Origin: Palsa-1150 sp036490515
Lineage (GTDB): Bacteria; Myxococcota_A; Polyangia; Polyangiales; Polyangiaceae
DNA length: 64,000 nucleotides
Assembly (NCBI GenBank): GCA_036490515.1
Contig: DASXDU010000040.1
Span: 1-64,000, forward strand
Reading direction: 5' to 3'
Shown: positions 50,241-58,239 of the stretch, one piece after another
How positions within the stretch are numbered: position 1 is the stretch's first letter
How the letters are laid out: the number at the start of each line of letters is the position of its first letter
The notes under the pieces: generated by a model
What the model was told of the DNA's origin: nothing
Database searches by the model: none
The model's input: the letters and a program-made list of their open reading frames with translations, nothing else
Position numbers and translations under genes: made by a program

Positions 50241-51451
50241 AGCACATCCGCACCGCGTCCTTCGTGGCGCTCGTGACCGTCGCCTTCGCGGCGTGCAGCA
50301 ACAACTTCAGCGTCTTCGAGCCGTCGCCCGGCGACGACGGAGGCCTCGCGGGCGACGGCACCGTCCCCGAGTCTGCGACGGGCGAGGGAGGGGGCAAGGA
50401 CGGCGCCTCGCGCGACGGGACGCTGCCCGACGGGAGCGCCACGGACGGCGCATCGTCGAGCGGTGGCGACTCGTCGCAGGGCGGAGACGGCACGTCGGCG
50501 AGCTCCAGCGGCGGCGCCGAGGAATCGGGCGTCGACGCGCCCGCGGACGCTCCCGACGACGGCGGAGGGGACGCGCCCGTCGACGCCCCGAAGGACACGG
50601 GGCCCGACGCACCCCCGTGCGGCGCGACGGGGGAGGCGTGCTGCGCGGGCGCGACCGCGTGCACGAGCGGCTGTTGCGACCCGACAGCCAAGACGTGCGT
50701 GGGCGACGGCGTCGCCTGCCAGGGCACCGACGAGGTTTGCTCGGGCGGGTCGTGCACGACGTGCGGAGGGGTGGGCGAGCCGTGCTGCCCGGGCAGCACG
50801 TGCACGGCGAACGGCGCCTGCTGCGACGGTACGAGCGACACGTGCGTGGCCGACGACGGCGCGTGCGGCGGGGGCAAGGTCTGCTTCAAGGGCGGGTGCA
50901 CCACGTGCGGGGGCCTCAACGGCCCCTGCTGCCTCACGGGCAACGCGTGCACCTCGGCGACGGCCTGCTGCGACCCAACCGCGCACTCCTGCGTGGGCAA
51001 CGACCTCGACTGCACCACCCCGTCGAGCGGCCAGCAGAGCCTCTGCACCGGCGGCAAGTGCACGAACTGCGGCGGCGCGACGCAGACGTGCTGCGCGCAG
51101 TCGGCGTGCACCGGGGGCAACTGCTGCCAGACGGTGGGCGCGGTCTCGACGTGCACGCAGCAGGGGACGACGTGCGGCCTCGGCGAGGTCTGCGAGCAGG
51201 GCACGTGCGGGCAATGCGGGCACGCGACCCAGTTCTGCTGCGCGACCGCTCCGCAGTGCCTGGGGCTCGGGGCGAGCGCAGGATGCTGCGACCCGGGCGG
51301 CGACAAGTGCGTCACGGCGGGGTCCACGTGCTCGACGGGCGGGACGTGCACGAACGGCGCGTGCTGCGGGGCGTCCGGAGAGCCCTGCTGCAACGGGACG
51401 ACGTGCAACGCGGGCCTGAACTGCAAGGGCACCCCCAAGACCTGCCAGTAG
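50237..51451 (+). CDS. Cysteine-rich secreted lipoprotein
   Basis: A 404-residue protein with lipobox VAFAAC (about 14-19). Residues 25-125 are a flexible D/G/S/A-rich linker. Residues 126-404 hold about seven irregular modules of 35-45 residues with recurring CGGxGxPCC, CTSGCC/CCDxTxxTCV and GGSCTTCGG patterns, more than fifty cysteines in all, so a disulfide-stapled extracellular rod is expected. Such Cys-rich lipoproteins are frequent in Polyangia but not functionally known. The start overlaps the stop of the TPR gene (ATGA). A GC hairpin lies shortly after the stop. Confidence 0.72.
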   Translation: MKHIRTASFVALVTVAFAACSNNFSVFEPSPGDDGGLAGDGTVPESATGEGGGKDGASRDGTLPDGSATDGASSSGGDSSQGGDGTSASSSGGAEESGVDAPADAPDDGGGDAPVDAPKDTGPDAPPCGATGEACCAGATACTSGCCDPTAKTCVGDGVACQGTDEVCSGGSCTTCGGVGEPCCPGSTCTANGACCDGTSDTCVADDGACGGGKVCFKGGCTTCGGLNGPCCLTGNACTSATACCDPTAHSCVGNDLDCTTPSSGQQSLCTGGKCTNCGGATQTCCAQSACTGGNCCQTVGAVSTCTQQGTTCGLGEVCEQGTCGQCGHATQFCCATAPQCLGLGASAGCCDPGGDKCVTAGSTCSTGGTCTNGACCGASGEPCCNGTTCNAGLNCKGTPKTCQ

Positions 51452-51496
51452 GCGGCATCCCACACCGGCCCGCGCGAAGGCGGTCGGACGGAGAGC

Positions 51497-51513
51497 GGGG
51501 GGGCCGAGCCCCC
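51497..51513. terminator. Possible GC hairpin terminator
   Basis: A run of seven G (51497-51503), CCGAG and five C can form a short GC stem 46 bases after the Cys-rich gene stop. There is no T-run, as usual in very GC-rich genomes, so the assignment is weak. It would separate the pseudokinase operon from the multi-CXnCH locus. Confidence 0.25.
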
Positions 51514-51637
51514 ATCGACCGGGTCCCGCCCCACCGATACCGAGGGCCTCCGGAAGTGCAACCGCTGGAGATTCCAGCCTGTTCCCCACTGGCGTGGCTC
51601 GTGCTTTTGCTTCCTTCACCCAACCGGGAGCCGCCCC

Positions 51638-54052
51638 ATGAAACGCCATTTCCAAGCGCTGACCGTTTTCGGACTCGCCGGTTCCGTCGCCGCCATGGGC
51701 GCCTGCACCCAGTCCACCACCCCGCAGAGCGGTATCAGCGGGGTGCAGTCGCTGCTCTTCATCAAGAGGCAGACGACCATCATCAACCCGGACAAAAGCG
51801 TGACGGTCGACGTGGCCGGCGGCAACGGCCAGGTCCTCGACTACCAGCGCTACGAGCCCGGCGGCAGCCTGAACCTGCTCTCGCCGGCCCGCGCGGACGG
51901 CACGCTCTCGGACCTCACGGGCGCGTTCACGACGGCGGACTTCAACGGCGCCGACGTGTCGTTCGACGCGACGCAGGCGGTCTTCTCGATGAAGACCGAC
52001 CCGAACGACCACTACCATATCTACACCGTGCAGCTGGCGGCAGGCTCGGACGGCAAGTTCGAGGTCCACCAGAAGACGGCGGGCGACCAGGACGACATCA
52101 ACCCGATCTACATCCCGGGCGGTCTCATCGCGTTCGTCACGAACGAGATGTACACGGCGATGGGGACGCGCGCCGACGAGTACGAGCACGCGCGCGAGGC
52201 GCTCCAGCTCGCGACGATCAGCGTCGACGGCGGCGACGCCGACCGGCGCCTCTTCGGGCAGAACCTCTCGCACACGGTCGCGCCGTTCCTCCGCTACGAC
52301 GGCCGCATCGGGTTCTCGCAGTGGGAGCACTTCGCGTCGACCAACGACGTGAAGATCCGCGCGTCGAACCCGGACGGCACGCAGCAGATCGGCGTCGCGG
52401 GCGAGTTCGACGGTGAGTCGAACGACCAGGGCCAGGGCAAGCCGGGCGACGCGCTCTTCTCGGTGCACGAGATGTCGCCGAACGTGATGGTGGGCATCGT
52501 GACCGCGCGCGACCGCACGATCCACGCGGGCGCGCTGGTGAAGATCGACGCGCGCAACACCGGCGACTCGGTCTGCATGGATGACAGCCAGTACGCGAAC
52601 GGCGGGACGGTCGGGCACCAGTGCCTGAACGACGAGAACGTCCACTACACGGTGCTGACGCCGAACGTCCCGACGGGCAGCGACCCGTCGCCGGTCGGAC
52701 GTTACCGCGAGCCGAGCGTCCTTCCGGACGGGCGCATCCTGACGTCGTGGGCCGACGGCCCCGTCAACGACATGAACGAGCAGTCCCTGACGCCGCCGGA
52801 CTTCGGCATCTACATCTTCGACCCGGCCTCCGGTCAGAACCAGCTCGTCTACAACGACCGCTCGACGTGGGACCTCAACGCGATCGCGGTCGTGTCGCGA
52901 CCCGAGCCCCCGGTCATCGGCGGCAACCAGAACAAGCAGGACTCGACGATTCCCGTGCGCATCGGCTCCGTGAACGTGGGCGAGACCGACCTCAACGAGG
53001 TCGTGAGCGGAGCGCAGTTCGACAACGTTCCCATCGCCCAGGCGCTCCAGCAGGGCGCCGTCGCGGTGCGCGTCGTCGAGGGTTTCTCGAGCGAAGCCGC
53101 GAAGGGCGTCTCGATGTTCGGCCTCACGATGTTCGAGGGCGCCGCCGTCCTCGGCGAGGCTCCCGTCTTCCAGGACGGCAGCTGGCTCGTGAACGCACCG
53201 CCCTACCTCCCGCTCCACCTCCAGCCGATCGACAAGTACGGCCTCGCCATCCGCAACCAGCAGCTGTGGATCCAGGGCGTCCCCGGCGAGGACCGCCGCT
53301 GCGTCGGCTGCCACGAGTCGCGAACCGGTCAGGGCGTCCCGGCCTTCGGCCAGAACCCGACGGTCGCCGAGCAGCACGGCGCGGTGAACTTCACCGAGGC
53401 GGTCGCCGACCGCACCGAGTACCCCTGGGACAAGAAGGTGCAGCCCATCTTCGACGCGAACTGCTCGAGCTGCCACAACGCGTCGACGACCGCGTACTAC
53501 TACATGACGCGGACCGACCCGGTCACCGGCGTCGCGACGACGTACAAGATCCCGTCCCTCGACCTCTCGAACACGCCCGTCACCGTCTACTACGACCGCA
53601 AGGTCGCGACGTACCCGGCCTCGTACGTGTCGATCTTCTACCCGTCGACGATGGGCATGATGATGGGCAACGAGACGACCGGAAAGGTCGTCACGACGGG
53701 CGCGGCGCCCTGCGCGCAGGGCGGGCTCACCTCGGGTCCGGCCGGTCAGGACGGCACCGTCGGCGGCTGCACTCCCTGGTGGGGGCTCCCCGGCAGCGCG
53801 CGCGGCTCGGCGCTCACGCAGGTCATCAACCTGCACGGCTACACGAACGGCACGGCCGACGGCTCCACCGCATGGCCCGTCACCGCGCAGTTCCCCATGC
53901 ACCCCGAGGACAAGGGCGTCACGCTCAGCGACGACCAGCGCAAGACCCTCGCGGTCTACCCGATGGACCTCGGCGGCCAGTACTGGGCCCGCCAGAACAC
54001 GGGCTTCGTGCCCTTCACCAACGGCGACCCAGTCACCCCGGTCTCGAACTGA
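51638..54052 (+). CDS. Large lipoprotein with beta-propeller-like body and two CXXCH motifs (HzsA-like)
   Basis: An 804-residue exported protein (lipobox region AAMGAC near 19-24). The body reads like the middle domain of hydrazine-synthase-alpha-related proteins and TolB-type propellers: repeated FDATQAVFSMKTDPNDHYHIYTV, DDINPIYIPGGLIAFVTNEM, PDGRILTSWADGPVND. Two haem-c motifs occur late, C555-V-G-C-H559 and C609-S-S-C-H613. Thus a periplasmic or surface dihaem cytochrome is plausible; actual hydrazine synthesis is not implied. The promoter region upstream (51452-51637) has a GC hairpin. It is followed by a HEAT-repeat gene 21 bases after the stop. Confidence 0.76.
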   Translation: MKRHFQALTVFGLAGSVAAMGACTQSTTPQSGISGVQSLLFIKRQTTIINPDKSVTVDVAGGNGQVLDYQRYEPGGSLNLLSPARADGTLSDLTGAFTTADFNGADVSFDATQAVFSMKTDPNDHYHIYTVQLAAGSDGKFEVHQKTAGDQDDINPIYIPGGLIAFVTNEMYTAMGTRADEYEHAREALQLATISVDGGDADRRLFGQNLSHTVAPFLRYDGRIGFSQWEHFASTNDVKIRASNPDGTQQIGVAGEFDGESNDQGQGKPGDALFSVHEMSPNVMVGIVTARDRTIHAGALVKIDARNTGDSVCMDDSQYANGGTVGHQCLNDENVHYTVLTPNVPTGSDPSPVGRYREPSVLPDGRILTSWADGPVNDMNEQSLTPPDFGIYIFDPASGQNQLVYNDRSTWDLNAIAVVSRPEPPVIGGNQNKQDSTIPVRIGSVNVGETDLNEVVSGAQFDNVPIAQALQQGAVAVRVVEGFSSEAAKGVSMFGLTMFEGAAVLGEAPVFQDGSWLVNAPPYLPLHLQPIDKYGLAIRNQQLWIQGVPGEDRRCVGCHESRTGQGVPAFGQNPTVAEQHGAVNFTEAVADRTEYPWDKKVQPIFDANCSSCHNASTTAYYYMTRTDPVTGVATTYKIPSLDLSNTPVTVYYDRKVATYPASYVSIFYPSTMGMMMGNETTGKVVTTGAAPCAQGGLTSGPAGQDGTVGGCTPWWGLPGSARGSALTQVINLHGYTNGTADGSTAWPVTAQFPMHPEDKGVTLSDDQRKTLAVYPMDLGGQYWARQNTGFVPFTNGDPVTPVSN

Positions 54053-54073
54053 AGGATGAACAGGAGAACCACC

Positions 54074-55006
54074 ATGCGCCGCAATAACCTCCTCAAGCTC
54101 GCGATGGGATGTGTCCTCGCTGTCGCCTCCACGTTCGCGTCGGGCGACGCAAGCAGCGCGCAGCCGCCGCGCCAGGTGACCCCGACGGGCGGCGGCATCG
54201 CCGGCGTCTACGGGACGCAGCGCGCCGACCAGGCGGAGTTCCTCTCGACGTCGGACGCCATCAAGAGCGCCGCCGTCAGCGGGTCTCCGACGCTCATCTG
54301 GGAGACCCTCGAGCACGGCGAGAAGATCGAGTGCCTCGACTGCATTCCGGTGGTCGCGCCGCTGCTCTACAGCTCGAACGCGAAGAACCGCGAGATCGCG
54401 GCCTGGTGGCTCCGCCGCCGCATCTTCGGCGTCTTCGGGACGGGCGAGGTCTACGACCAGACGGTGCAGGCTCTCCAGACGAGCTCCGATCCGCTTCGCC
54501 GCTCTTACGCGGCGTACGCCCTCGGGGAATTCCTCGCCGCCCCCGGCGTGGCGGCCTGCGCGAGCGCGGTCGTCAGCGACGGTGACGCCCGCGTCCGGGC
54601 CGCCGCGGCCAGCGCGCTCGGTCGCCTCAACGACGACGGCGGCGGCGCCCTCGGTCAGGCGCTGAGCGACTCGGATCCCACGGTCAAGCTCGCGGCCCTC
54701 GCCTCGGCCGGACGGATCAACTCGTTCTCCTCGGTGGCCGCGCTCTCGGCGCTCACGAACGACAGCACCCCCGAGGTCCGTCGCCGCTCGATCGAGATCC
54801 TCGACGCGCTGAACGTCGCGGACGCGCTTGCGCCCGTCTCGGCGGCCGCGCAGAACGACGCCGACGCCCGCGTCCGCGCCGTCGCCTGCCACGCGCTCGG
54901 GACCTTCGGCAACCCGAGCGCGCTCTCGATCCTCCAGAACCTGTCGCAGAACGACCCCGATGTATTCGTTCGGGACCAGGCGACGATCGCGATGCGCCGC
55001 CTCTAG
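54074..55006 (+). CDS. Exported HEAT-repeat protein
   Basis: A 310-residue protein with a cleavable signal peptide (MRRNNLLKLAMGCVLAVAST...SSAQ). Residues 65-310 are HEAT/PBS-lyase-type repeats of about 30 residues: SYAAYALGEFLAAP, ARVRAAAASALGRLNDDGG, PTVKLAALASAGRI, PEVRRRSIEILDAL, ARVRAVACHALGTFGN. A single ECLDC pair sits near 88-92. It probably binds a partner protein in the periplasm, most simply one of the two flanking cytochrome-like lipoproteins. The ATG at 54074 is chosen because AGGAGA lies seven bases upstream; an ATG at 54056 also exists. Confidence 0.8.
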   Translation: MRRNNLLKLAMGCVLAVASTFASGDASSAQPPRQVTPTGGGIAGVYGTQRADQAEFLSTSDAIKSAAVSGSPTLIWETLEHGEKIECLDCIPVVAPLLYSSNAKNREIAAWWLRRRIFGVFGTGEVYDQTVQALQTSSDPLRRSYAAYALGEFLAAPGVAACASAVVSDGDARVRAAAASALGRLNDDGGGALGQALSDSDPTVKLAALASAGRINSFSSVAALSALTNDSTPEVRRRSIEILDALNVADALAPVSAAAQNDADARVRAVACHALGTFGNPSALSILQNLSQNDPDVFVRDQATIAMRRL

Positions 55007-55027
55007 CAGCCCGGTTACCATGGGCAC

Positions 55028-58000
55028 ATGCGAGCCGCGAGCTTCCTTGCTGGAGTGACGCTCGCCGTCATCGGCGCCGGTGCATCGGGGGCGTGCACGA
55101 CGAAGGAGCCGCAGACGACGACGTTCTTCGATCAGACGATCGATCCGATCCTGCAGCTCTCCTGCGTCCGCACCAACACGGGTGCGGGGTGCCACGTCGC
55201 CGACTCCTCGGGCAACGCCTTCGGCAACCTCGATCTCACGGGGTACCAGGGCGTTGCCCGGCGTCACGACCTGCTGCTCGACTACGGGCCGTACCTCCAG
55301 CCGTCGATGCTGGTGAAGAACGTCCCGCCGTACACCGTCGCGGTGCAGCTCTGGGACGGCACGGAGGTCGACGTCACCACCGACATCAAGCACGTCGGCG
55401 GGCCGATCCTCGACCCCACCGCGAGCGGCTACCAGACGCTCCGGCGCTGGATCGAGAACGGCGCGACCGAGGACAACACCGGCAACCCTCCGGTGAACAT
55501 CCCGCGCCAGCCGTGCACGGACACGATCCCGAACGACCCTGCGTTCGACCCGAACGACGATCCCACGACGTCCGACTGGGGCACCTTCCAGACGACCGCG
55601 GCGCCGCTGCTCGCGTCGACGTGCGCCGCGGGCAACTGCCACGGCACCGCGGTCAACGCGCTCTACCTGACGTGCGGGACGACGCCCCAGGAGATCCGCT
55701 GGAACTACTACGCGGCGAGCGCATACCTGTCGGCCACGCCGCAGCAGGCCGAGATCCTCCGCCGCCCCCTGGCCACGTCGCAGGGCGGCAGCTACCACGA
55801 GGGCGGCCCCCTCTTCGCGAGCGTACAGGACGCGGGGTACCAGACGCTGCTCACGTGGGCCCAGGCGGCCACGGCGCCGTCCGACACCGGGCTCACCCCG
55901 GAGTTCCTCTTCTTCGCGCAGAAGGTCCAGCCGATGCTCGTGAAGAAGGGCTGCATGATGGCCCAGTGCCATTCGGCCGCCATGTTCCACGACTACCGCC
56001 TGCGCGGCGGGACGGCGGGGAGCTTCTCGCTCAACACCACGCAGCGAAACTACGCCTTCACGGTCCAGCAGATGTCGTTCGAGAGCGACGACGTCAACTC
56101 GAGCCGCCTGGTGCGCAAGAACCTGTACCGGCCCGAGGTCTTTGCCGGCTCGAACGGGATCCTGCATCGCGGTGGGCCGCTCCTCGAGGACTTCGGCGAG
56201 CCCGCGGTGGGAACGGACGCCGGGACCGCGCCCGTCCCCGACGGCGGCAGCGGCACGGGCCAGGGCGCTCTCCCGAGCGGCGCGCTCTGCGACGCGCAGA
56301 ACTACGACTACGACAACGCCCCCGTCGACACGATCCCCGCCTACTGCGTCATCTACGAGTGGCACAAGCGGGAGCGCGCGGCGCGAAACCTCACTCCCAC
56401 GATGGCCGTCGTCTACGTCAGCAAGCCCGTGGCGCCCGCGCCGGACCGGCCGCAGGACTTCGACGTCTTCGCGGGCGGGGCCTCGCTCCACATCGCCCAG
56501 GTGACGGCGACGCCTCTGACTGGCGCCCTGACGGTGGTCTCCGACAACGCCGTGAACCTCTCGACGTGTGGCCTGGGGAGCGGGCCGGACATCCGCCGTC
56601 CTGCCGTGTCGTGGGACGCGAAGACCGTCGCGTTCGCGGCGCGCTCGACGAGCACCGATCCGCTGGCCATCTACACGATGAATCCAGACGGGAGCGGCTG
56701 CGCGAAGCAGCCCGATATCGCCAACCACGACCCGAGCGGGAACGGCATCCTCGAGCACGACTTCGATCCGGCCTTCAGCCCGCCGGGTTCCGACGGGACC
56801 GAACGCATCGTGTTCGCCTCGACGCGCGGCAACCTCGACTCGAGCGCGTTCGACTATTCCGGCCCGCAGGGAACCCCCGCCGACCCGAGCAAGCCGAACT
56901 CGAACCTCTACGTGCTCGAGCCGGACCCGAACACCTCGGGAACGAACCGGGTCCGCCAGCTGACCTGGCAGCTGAACATGGAGCGTCTGCCCAGCTTCAT
57001 GCAGGACGGCCGCCTGGTGTTCACGGCAGAGAAGCGCGAGCCCAACTTCTACGAGCTCGCGCTTCGCCGCCAGAACCTCGACGGCGGCGACTACCACCCG
57101 CTCTACTCGCAGCGCGCGAGCATCGGATACACGCAGGCCACGTACGTGGCCGAGCTCTCCTACAAGGACTTCGCGGTCGTCTTCAGCAACCAGGACGCCG
57201 TTCACGGCGCCGGGTCGCTCGGCATCTTCAACCGATCCATCGGCATCGATTTCACGAGCCCCAACGCGAGCGACTACCTCGTCACCCAGAGCGTTCCGTC
57301 GGTCGAGAGCGACTTCTTCCTCCATTCGCTGTCGATGGTGGGTACCGACGGTTCGTACACGAGTCCTGCCACGCTTCCAGACGGGCAGGTCCTCGTCAGC
57401 TTCGGCGCGGGGGACCCCGCGTCGTTCGGCGGCGACTACGACGTCTACGTGATGGACCCGGTGCTCCAGACGAAGACCAAGCTCCTGGGCAGCGCGGGGA
57501 GCGAGGAGATCGAGGCCGTGGCGGTCTACCCGCGCGTCCCGAAGGGCATCTTCGCGTCCACGCCGGACGAGCCGAACGGCCACACGTACGTCGATCCGAC
57601 GACGACGAACGCCGACGTCACCGTCCTCGACATGACGGTGCTCGCGTCGCTTCTGTTCCAGAACACTCCCACGGGCCGCGTGGTCGAACCGGACCTCCCG
57701 TCCTTCGACGTCTACGAGGACCTGCCGCCCGACGTCACGTCGATGCCTGCCTGCCCCACCAGCGGAAACCTCTTCTGCGATACCTACGGCAGCGTCTACG
57801 TCCGCCGCAGGCTCGTCGGAACCGTCCCGCTCCAGGCCGACGGGTCCGCGCACTTCAGCATCCCGGGCGGCCTGCCCATGGTCCTGCACCTCCCCGACGA
57901 CACCGAGTCGACGCAGATGAACATCCCGCGGTGGCAACGCGAGGAGATGACCTTCACGCCGGGCGAGGTCGCGCACCAGTCGTTCCGTGCCTCGTTCTTC

Positions 58001-58177
58001 AACGGCCTCTGCGCGGGGTGCCACCAGTCGATCAGCGGCCAGACCATCGATTCGGCCGTGAACCCCGACTTCCTCACCCAGGCGTCGGACGTCTCGGCCG
58101 TCGGGCAGCCCCCGGCCGACCTCACGGGCCCTCCCTCCCAGCGCGGCCAGGTGATGGGGCCCCCGAGCAACCCCTGA
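55028..58177 (+). CDS. Very large lipoprotein with four CXnCH motifs and propeller-like repeats (HzsA-like)
   Basis: A 1049-residue exported protein (lipobox GASGAC near 18-23). Four haem-type motifs with unusual spacing are visible: C46-X8-C55-H56, C199-X4-C204-H205, C309-X4-C314-H315 and canonical C995-A-G-C-H999. Between residues about 430 and 900 are repeated propeller-like units (DIRRPAVSWDAKTVAFAAR, IYTMNPDGSGC, RIVFASTRGN, NLYVLEPDPN, RLPSFMQDGRLVFTAEKR), again like the HzsA-related/TolB group. It probably resides on the outer membrane and may transfer electrons with the upstream paralogue. It starts 21 bases after the HEAT gene stop, so all three genes look like one operon. Confidence 0.76.
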   Translation: MRAASFLAGVTLAVIGAGASGACTTKEPQTTTFFDQTIDPILQLSCVRTNTGAGCHVADSSGNAFGNLDLTGYQGVARRHDLLLDYGPYLQPSMLVKNVPPYTVAVQLWDGTEVDVTTDIKHVGGPILDPTASGYQTLRRWIENGATEDNTGNPPVNIPRQPCTDTIPNDPAFDPNDDPTTSDWGTFQTTAAPLLASTCAAGNCHGTAVNALYLTCGTTPQEIRWNYYAASAYLSATPQQAEILRRPLATSQGGSYHEGGPLFASVQDAGYQTLLTWAQAATAPSDTGLTPEFLFFAQKVQPMLVKKGCMMAQCHSAAMFHDYRLRGGTAGSFSLNTTQRNYAFTVQQMSFESDDVNSSRLVRKNLYRPEVFAGSNGILHRGGPLLEDFGEPAVGTDAGTAPVPDGGSGTGQGALPSGALCDAQNYDYDNAPVDTIPAYCVIYEWHKRERAARNLTPTMAVVYVSKPVAPAPDRPQDFDVFAGGASLHIAQVTATPLTGALTVVSDNAVNLSTCGLGSGPDIRRPAVSWDAKTVAFAARSTSTDPLAIYTMNPDGSGCAKQPDIANHDPSGNGILEHDFDPAFSPPGSDGTERIVFASTRGNLDSSAFDYSGPQGTPADPSKPNSNLYVLEPDPNTSGTNRVRQLTWQLNMERLPSFMQDGRLVFTAEKREPNFYELALRRQNLDGGDYHPLYSQRASIGYTQATYVAELSYKDFAVVFSNQDAVHGAGSLGIFNRSIGIDFTSPNASDYLVTQSVPSVESDFFLHSLSMVGTDGSYTSPATLPDGQVLVSFGAGDPASFGGDYDVYVMDPVLQTKTKLLGSAGSEEIEAVAVYPRVPKGIFASTPDEPNGHTYVDPTTTNADVTVLDMTVLASLLFQNTPTGRVVEPDLPSFDVYEDLPPDVTSMPACPTSGNLFCDTYGSVYVRRRLVGTVPLQADGSAHFSIPGGLPMVLHLPDDTESTQMNIPRWQREEMTFTPGEVAHQSFRASFFNGLCAGCHQSISGQTIDSAVNPDFLTQASDVSAVGQPPADLTGPPSQRGQVMGPPSNP

Positions 58178-58239
58178 CGCATCGCACGACGCAACGGGGA
58201 GCGTGACGGCGGACCGATTTTGAGCCATACGCGGGGGCC

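Noticed and set aside
51638..54052. True hydrazine synthase alpha subunit
   Set aside because: Resemblance is to the broader HzsA-related group; no beta/gamma subunits or other anammox genes are present, and the haem motif arrangement differs, so hydrazine synthesis is not claimed.
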